A DNA stretch of 64,000 nucleotides, from assembly GCA_947397865.1 (NCBI GenBank), contig OX377620.1, forward strand, positions 47,543,458-47,607,457, given 5' to 3'. This DNA is from Polietes domitor (Eukaryota > Arthropoda > Insecta > Diptera > Muscidae). Below the pieces are notes generated by a model that did not search any database, was not told the origin of the DNA, and saw only the letters and a list, made by a program, of their open reading frames with translations. Positions 58,990 to 64,000 of this stretch are shown here, one piece after another (within the stretch, counting starts at the first letter, position 1; the number at the start of each line of letters is the position of its first letter). The position numbers were made by a program, and so were the translations under genes.

Positions 58990-59985
58990 AGCAGGCCTTT
59001 TTAGAGTAGGATGAATCGGACCGACATTTGAAAGGAAGCCTATAACAACACTTGGAGCTTGGTCCAAATATGGTCCTATATATTTCTCATTCACGGTAGG
59101 TATTCACAGTTGAAATATATCATGATCCGATGTAAGACGTAGATTCTAGAGCTGTATTAGAGTAGAATGGGGGCCAATTTGTATGGGGGTTGTACCAAAA
59201 TGTGGACCCATATATTTGACTAGCATAATATGTCTTCTTAGATGAAATATAAGACAAAATGCAAAATTTGATAAACTTCCGATGTAAACTGAGGGTCCTA
59301 GAGGAGTAATAATAAAAATGGGGGCCATTTCTAAGGGCGCTACATTAAAAAGTGGGTCCATATAGATCACTTTCAAAGTGGGTATTCTTAGAATGAATAT
59401 GAATATAATATAATCTGCAAAATTTGAAAAAATTCCGATGTAAAATGTGGGTCCTAGAGAGGTAATAATTCAAATGGGGGCCCACTTGTAAGGGCGCTAC
59501 ATTAAAAAGTGGGCCTTTATAGATCACTTTCAAAGTAGGTATTCTTTATTGAAATATAACATGATCTGCAAAATTTTATCAAGTTCCAATGTAAGATGTG
59601 GGTTCTAGAGCGATAATAGTGTAAACTGGGGGCCCATTTGTATGGGGCTGTACCAAAACATTGACCTATATAGCTGGCTTTCAAAATACGTGTTTCCTGC
59701 ATAAATGTAACATTGTGTGGAAAATTTTATCAAGATCCTATGTAAAATGTGCATTTTAGAGCAGTAATATTGTAAATCGGATGTAGATTTGTATGGGGGC
59801 TATATCAAAACATAGACCCATGTGGTCCACTTTACCTCTAGCTGTTTCTAGTTCAAATATAACACGATCCTGTAAATTTTGTCATGATCCCATGTTAAAT
59901 GTGTATTCTAGAGCAGTAATAGTGTAAATTATAGGGTCATTTGTATGGAGGCTATATCTAAATCTGAGCAAATTTTCCACTATAA
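58990..59985 (+). repeat. Type D tandem array
   Basis: About seven diverged units of roughly 130 bp marked by ATTTGTATGGGGGCT, GGGTCCTAGAGNNGTAAT and TATAACATGATCTGCAAAAT. Single pieces occur at 13480-13690 and 46050-46210 in the opposite orientation. The units resemble family 2 units in plan (GGGGGCTATATCAAA near 59800) but are distinct. Confidence 0.75.
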
Positions 59986-59999
59986 AACCACTATTGGTA

Positions 60000-61165
60000 A
60001 TATGTGTTTTTGCTTCCCCTAAAAATATGTACTTTATTTGGTAACACATTTATTTCTTGTCGGGACGTATCTTTGTATTAAGTACAAATTTTGAAATGTC
60101 CATTTATGTTCCGCACTGTATGACTGTACACAATTTGTATCCCTTTTCGTCCCGCGCATCCCTTAAAAGTACAAATTTCGAAAGTCCAATTTTACTGCGC
60201 TTCTACGTGGTAAGAGGAATTTACATACTAAATCAAGAAATCCATTTCTGTTGCAAGTCTACGTTGTCAGAGGAATTTACACTCCAAATTTCTCAACTAT
60301 AGCTGCAATACTTTAGTTGGTACAAGTTTTTCCTTTTTTGTCCCGCTCGCCCCTTAAAAGTACAAATTTGGAAAAATCAAATTTTACTTCGTTTCTTTAT
60401 GGCCAGAGGAATTTACATAATATATACATACATAGCTGTAATACTTTAGTTGGTACCATTTTTATCCCTTTTTGTCCCGCTTGCCCCTTAAAAGTAAAAA
60501 TTTAAAAAAATTCCTTTTTACTTCGCGTTTATATGGCCAGAGGAATTTACATACCAAATTTCTCGATTCTAGGTGTAATACTTTTGTTGGTACCATTTTT
60601 ATCCCTTTTTGTCCCGCTCGCCCCCTAAAAGTACAAATTTCGAAAAATCCAATTTTACTTCGCTTTTATATGGTCTGAGGAATTTACATACCAAATTTCA
60701 CGATTCTAGGTGTAATACTTTTGTTGGTACCATTTTTATCCCTTTTTGTCCCGCTCGCCCCCTAAAAGTACAAATTTCGAAAAATCCAATTTTACTTCGC
60801 TTTTATATGGTCAGAGCAATTTACATACCAAATTTCACGATTCTAGGTGTAATACTTTAGTTGGTACCATTTTTATCCCTTTTTGTCTCTTTCCTCCCTT
60901 AAAAGAACAAATTTCGAAAAATCCCTGCATGGTCGTTGCAAGGAACTCACCGAATTTCATGTTTATAGCTACTGCCGTTTAGTCAGGACAAAGGTTCGAT
61001 GTTTATCCCTTTTTGGGCCATTTTACCCCCTAAAAGTACGAATTTTCTTAGTCGACGTCTACGTCATTTTTGGAAACTACGTTGAAATTTCATACCCTGG
61101 CTTCAGCCGTTTGGTCTGGGGGCTGGTCAATGATAAGTCAGTCAGTCAGTAATGCAACTCTTTTA
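60000..61165 (+). repeat. Type 1a tandem array with a homogenised core
   Basis: Units marked by TTGGTACCATTTTTATCCC. Four consecutive anchors at 60450, 60587, 60724 and 60861 are exactly 137 bp apart, and the units starting at 60587 and 60724 are nearly identical. The array ends in TTTGGTCTGGGGGCTGGTC and GTCAGTCAGTAATGCAAC, the same boundary as the array ending near 25945. Overlapping plus-strand frames (60472-60982) are translations of the repeated unit, not genes. Confidence 0.85.
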
Positions 61166-61169
61166 TATA

Positions 61170-61788
61170 AAGGGTGATTTTTTAAGACTTGATAACTTTT
61201 TTTTTCAAAAAAACGCATAAAATTTGCAAAATCTCATCGGTTCTTTATTTGAAACGTTAGATTGGTCCATGACATTTACTTTTTTGAAGATAATTTCATT
61301 TAAATGTTGACCGCGGCTGCGCCTCAAGTGGTCCATCCGCTTAGTCCAATTTTGGCATTTCCACGTTTTTGAGTAACAGAGGCCCAATTGCTGCGAACGG
61401 CGACGAATCGATAATTGATGGTCATCATTAACATTGGCCGATACAGCTGCGATATTTTCTTCAGTTCGTACTCTACGTAAGCGTCTTGGTGGTTTAATGT
61501 CCAACAATGTAAATTTGGTGCGAAATTTAGTCACAATAGCCCGAATAGCCGCTTCAGTGGGTCGATTAAACTGACCATAAAATGGAAGCGTGCGATGAAC
61601 TTTCTTAACAGAGCACGCATTTTGATAATAAAATTCAATGATTTGCAAGCGTTGCTCGTTAGTAAGTCTATTCATGATGAAATGTCAAAGCATACTGAGC
61701 ATCTTTCTCTTTGACACCATGTCTGAAATCCCACGTGATCTGTCAAATACTAATGCATGAAAATCCTAACCTCAAAAAAATCACTCTT
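61170..61788 (-). mobile_element. Mariner-type deletion derivative, copy C (619 bp)
   Basis: Same length, ends and internal joint as copy A at 9024-9642. Flanked by TA (61168-61169, 61789-61790). It is inserted at the right end of a type 1a array. Confidence 0.88.
61205..61675 (-). CDS. Open frame: mariner-type DNA-binding domain fused to C-terminal tail
   Basis: 156 codons, unbroken. Residues 1-100 hold the helix-turn-helix region (MNRLTNEQRLQIIEFYYQNA, FNRPTEAAIRAIVTKFRTKF, RRLRRVRTEENIAAV). Residues 107-130 are the transposase C-terminal tail joined across the deletion; beyond that the frame runs into the element end. The catalytic domain is lost. A truncated protein that still recognises the inverted ends could act as a repressor of transposition, as known for some transposon deletion products. 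Expression is not shown, and it may equally be a passive relic. It is the best preserved of the three deletion copies. Confidence 0.5.
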   Translation of the reverse strand: MNRLTNEQRLQIIEFYYQNACSVKKVHRTLPFYGQFNRPTEAAIRAIVTKFRTKFTLLDIKPPRRLRRVRTEENIAAVSANVNDDHQLSIRRRSQQLGLCYSKTWKCQNWTKRMDHLRRSRGQHLNEIIFKKVNVMDQSNVSNKEPMRFCKFYAFF

Positions 61789-61839
61789 TATATAGATAAA
61801 AGACAGAAATCTTACAAAAAATGTCTTAAATTCTCAAAA

Positions 61840-62076
61840 TATTAGGAAAGTTTTTCCCTCTGGACCGATTTCGCCCATTTGCGATCTGCAACTATCGCCT
61901 AAACGAAAGGTTCTAGCGTGCTTCCAACTGTCATAGTCATAGCAAGATCGTCTTGGAATTTTAGGACGATAAAGAATATGTATATTTCATAGGGTCACAG
62001 GTCGATATTTCAAGGTGTTACAAAAGGAATGACAAACTTAGTATACCCCCATCCTGTAGGTGGAAGGTATAACTAA
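61840..62076 (-). repeat. Family 1 leader fragment
   Basis: Minus-oriented 5' end of a family 1 element: TTTCCCTCTGGACCGATTTC, GACGATAAAGAATATG, CAAGGTGTTACAAAAGGAAT and GTAGGTGGAAGGTATA. There is no tandem block. Confidence 0.65.
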
Positions 62077-63539
62077 AAGCAATTTGCTGTAAATTTGCCA
62101 TCAACATTTTCTTTCCTATCATACTACAAAAAAGTCGTGATTTTTTTAAATTACTTTATGTCCTCACCACCACCTAGTATCTACAATTTCATATATTTTG
62201 AAAATCGGTAATCGAGAGAAGTACAACTTTGTAAACTTTCATTTAAATCGGAGCAAACTAGGAAATTGGAATGTATGGAATTTTTTTGTGACTTTTTTCA
62301 TTTTATTTCTGGGTTTTATCTCATTTGGGAGATATTTCATAGATCCGATCGTTGGTGAGAGTCATTGTGCAAGAAATTGGAAAGGAAGCAGACTCTCGAG
62401 AAGGCCCCCTTTTGGTGGGCCTAAGCAATTGCATCACATTGTTATTATTATTGCTATTGGTGGTGCTGCTGCTTGTGCTGTTGGAGCTGAGAGTAAAGTT
62501 TATAAAACACTAAACAGCAGCAATGCTACCCTTTTCTAAGTATGTGTGTATATCTGTGAGTGTGTGCGTGGCTTGTGTATGCGAGTGGAAGTGAGCCAAA
62601 CATTAGCTGTGGTGTCAACTACAACGGAACTGCAACCATGTTTATGCTGCGTGTGACATTTTCCTTTCGTGTTGCTTTTTTCACGCCGTAGTCGTAGTCA
62701 TCGTCAGCGTCTTCGCTCCGTTCTTCTTATGCGGTGTGATGTGGTGTGAAAGTGTGATGAAAGTATTAAGATGTACTCGTATATGTGTGGTGTATGTGTG
62801 TATATGTTTGTTGAATTTGACAAAAGTTTTATTATTTGAAGCAACTTTCTTTTTATGATAAATTACAGTGTTGTTTTCCTTTTGAACCCTCTCACTCACC
62901 CCCCTCCACCCTCTAGCAAGGTGACCATGGTAGGGTGTTTTGAGGTTGGAAAGTTTGTCATATTACCCAGAGGATAGATAATATGTTGATATGTTTGCTT
63001 TTAATATCACAAGATTGCCTCCTGGTTTTAGTCATACGATCGTGATGAAGACGACGATGATGATGATGGTGGGGATGACTGTTATTAGTATTGAGATGCA
63101 CGATGATGATGATGAGTTTAGCATAATGACGTGCTGGTGCGGGTGATGTCAAAACTTGTGAAGCACCCAAAGGTTTACATTCCGTGTTAATTATGATATT
63201 GCCAAAGTCAGATTAGATGCGTAAGATAAGTACTGGCATAAACAGTTGAAAGTTTCTCGGTTTAAGATGATATTTTGATGAAAATGTATGTTTGTTGTTG
63301 CAGAAGAATCACATGTCAAACTCTTAATCTGAACTGATGGATACAGTAATTTGTTAGTTTCTGGGAATTGCTTTAGTTTGAGGACGATATGTGATGCATT
63401 TAAGATTTTGGTTTTTTGGGAAATAAATTAACCATTCCATTTTGATTGGATTTTTTATGGAATTTCATAGAGGCTTAAAAGAAGTGTTAACGAGTTTATA
63501 TCTGGAAATTGTCCCAAACGCCACGCAATGTTCGGCCCC
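62077..63539. other. Low-copy DNA with simple repeats
   Basis: Contains GGTGGTGCTGCTGC near 62460, GTGTGTATATCTGTGAGTG near 62545, and a GACGATGATGATGATGGTGG cluster at 63050-63115. The 113-codon plus-strand frame (62198-62539) has a hydrophobic stretch near residues 28-48, but its second half is simple sequence. No gene supported. Confidence 0.4.
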
Positions 63540-63555
63540 TTAACACGTTGACTGC

Positions 63556-63632
63556 CAACTACGAGATAACTCGTAGTACGATTTCCCTTCCAGGAAGCCA
63601 ACTACGAGTTATCTCGTACTACCTAAAACTAC
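63556..63632 (-). repeat. Paired palindromic subterminal repeats
   Basis: CAACTACGAGATAACTCGTAG at 63557 and the inverted version CAACTACGAGTTATCTCGTA at 63599. Each is a palindrome of arm ACTACGAG and arm CTCGTAGT around ATAA or TTAT, and the two copies are 42 bp apart. They may be transposase binding sites of the element. Confidence 0.7.
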
Positions 63633-63818
63633 CACTTTTTGTGTAGTTACGAGTAAAACCGTATTATAATAGTGTTTGTATCGATAAATGGCTTCTGGGA
63701 AAAGAAAAAAAAAATTGGGTTTGGCTTCCGTGAGCTTTTTTTTATTAAAAAAAAATATGCAGAAATGCATTCAATATAATGGAAAAATTAACTCAAATAC
63801 AAGAAATAAAGTAATATA

Positions 63819-64000
63819 TTATTGTTTGTGGAAGTTTTTATAACAATTTTCCACACAAAGGGCTGGCTTCTCTGGACAGGCTGGACAGAAGTAACGCGTT
63901 TCTCGGCGTTTTCTTTTCTTGGGTACATACACGACATGCCTTTGTCGGACGCTGTTTTTTCCGTTGGTGGTAAACACTTTAAATAATTGAGCTCTTTAGA
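63819..64000 (-). pseudogene. PiggyBac-like transposase C-terminus, frameshifted
   Basis: Reading from 64000 leftwards, frames show LKCLPPTEKT, then KACRVC, then RRETRYFCPACPEKPALC and VENCYKNFHKQ before a TAA at 63819-63821. The CxxC...CxxC...C...C pattern is the C-terminal cysteine-rich (RING/PHD-like) domain of piggyBac transposases. The three parts lie in different frames, so at least two small indels have broken the gene. The catalytic core would lie beyond 64000. Confidence 0.75.

Larger units (their letters stand above)
63540..64000 (-). mobile_element. PiggyBac-like element, 3' end, runs off the window
   Basis: TTAA at 63540-63543 followed by CACGTTGACTGCC, the site and style of a piggyBac-superfamily end. 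Two subterminal hairpin units lie at 63556-63632. A transposase C-terminus lies inside on the minus strand. The other end is outside the window. Confidence 0.7.

Noticed and set aside
60472..60982. Overlapping plus-strand open frames with repeated peptide segments
   Set aside because: They are translations of the 137-bp array unit. The same peptides appear in every array copy, in both orientations, with no start or domain evidence.
1..64000. tRNA, rRNA and small nuclear RNA genes
   Set aside because: No segment showed a tRNA B-box and A-box pair or conserved rRNA blocks on either strand by eye. A covariance-model scan could still find a diverged one.

Overview
The window reads as repeat-saturated DNA from a higher fly (Diptera, probably a calyptrate relative of house flies or blow flies). 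It is AT-rich and has no bacterial gene organisation. It contains degraded eukaryotic DNA transposons (Transib/RAG1-like, Tc1/mariner-type, pogo/Tigger-like, hAT-like, piggyBac-like), Helitrons, and several abundant short rolling-circle-type families. No complete host gene can be recognised. One short minus-strand segment (about 41118-41323) looks like a host coding exon. The stretches near 14-15 kb, 21.5-22.3 kb, 28-29 kb, 33-34 kb, 40.5-42 kb, 48-50 kb, 58-59 kb and 62-63.5 kb look like single-copy intergenic or intronic DNA rich in simple trinucleotide runs.

The best object is a complete-looking 3603-bp Transib-type transposon at 554-4156. Its termini are inverted and begin with heptamers like the V(D)J recombination signal (CACTGTG and CACAGTG). 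It is flanked by a perfect 5-bp duplication (CAACG) and sits in one unit of a tandem array whose neighbouring units show the empty site. It carries one uninterrupted 678-codon gene for a RAG1-core-like transposase. The zinc-binding residues and two of the three acidic catalytic residues are present, but the first catalytic Asp appears to be Tyr276.

Most of the rest is built from a few related repeat families. Family 1 and family 2 elements share a plan: a 5' end with a subterminal inverted repeat, a variable block of diverged tandem units of roughly 120-137 bp, the matching 3' subterminal repeat, usually a GC-rich hairpin, and a terminal ACTTGT. This resembles the HINE/DINE-1 class of non-autonomous Helentrons. 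Copies lie near 6.2-8.6, 15.6-17.0, 19.0-21.3, 26.2-27.7, 29.5-31.4, 32.0-32.8, 35.9-38.2, 39.3-40.5, 42.1-46.0, 46.8-47.7, 50.7-51.3 and 61.8-62.1 kb. A nested pair at 42592-44890 shows insertion with no evident target duplication. Separate large arrays without the hairpin ends lie at 1-5530, 23215-25945 and 60000-61165 (type 1a) and 58990-59985 (type D).

Other mobile DNA: four related mariner-type elements (one near full length but broken, three about 619 bp with the same internal deletion), another mariner-type deletion element (12900-13457), a Tc1-like foldback with two approximately 640-bp, about 98% identical inverted arms (51807-53404), a hAT-like element (23474-24728), a 522-bp MITE (35089-35610), a decayed Helitron with Pif1-type helicase remnants (55350-57877), a minus-strand non-autonomous Helitron (10913-12899), and the edge of a piggyBac-like element (63540-64000). 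Nesting of these elements gives a partial insertion history: arrays and HINE copies are oldest, with Transib, hAT and mariner elements inserted into them.
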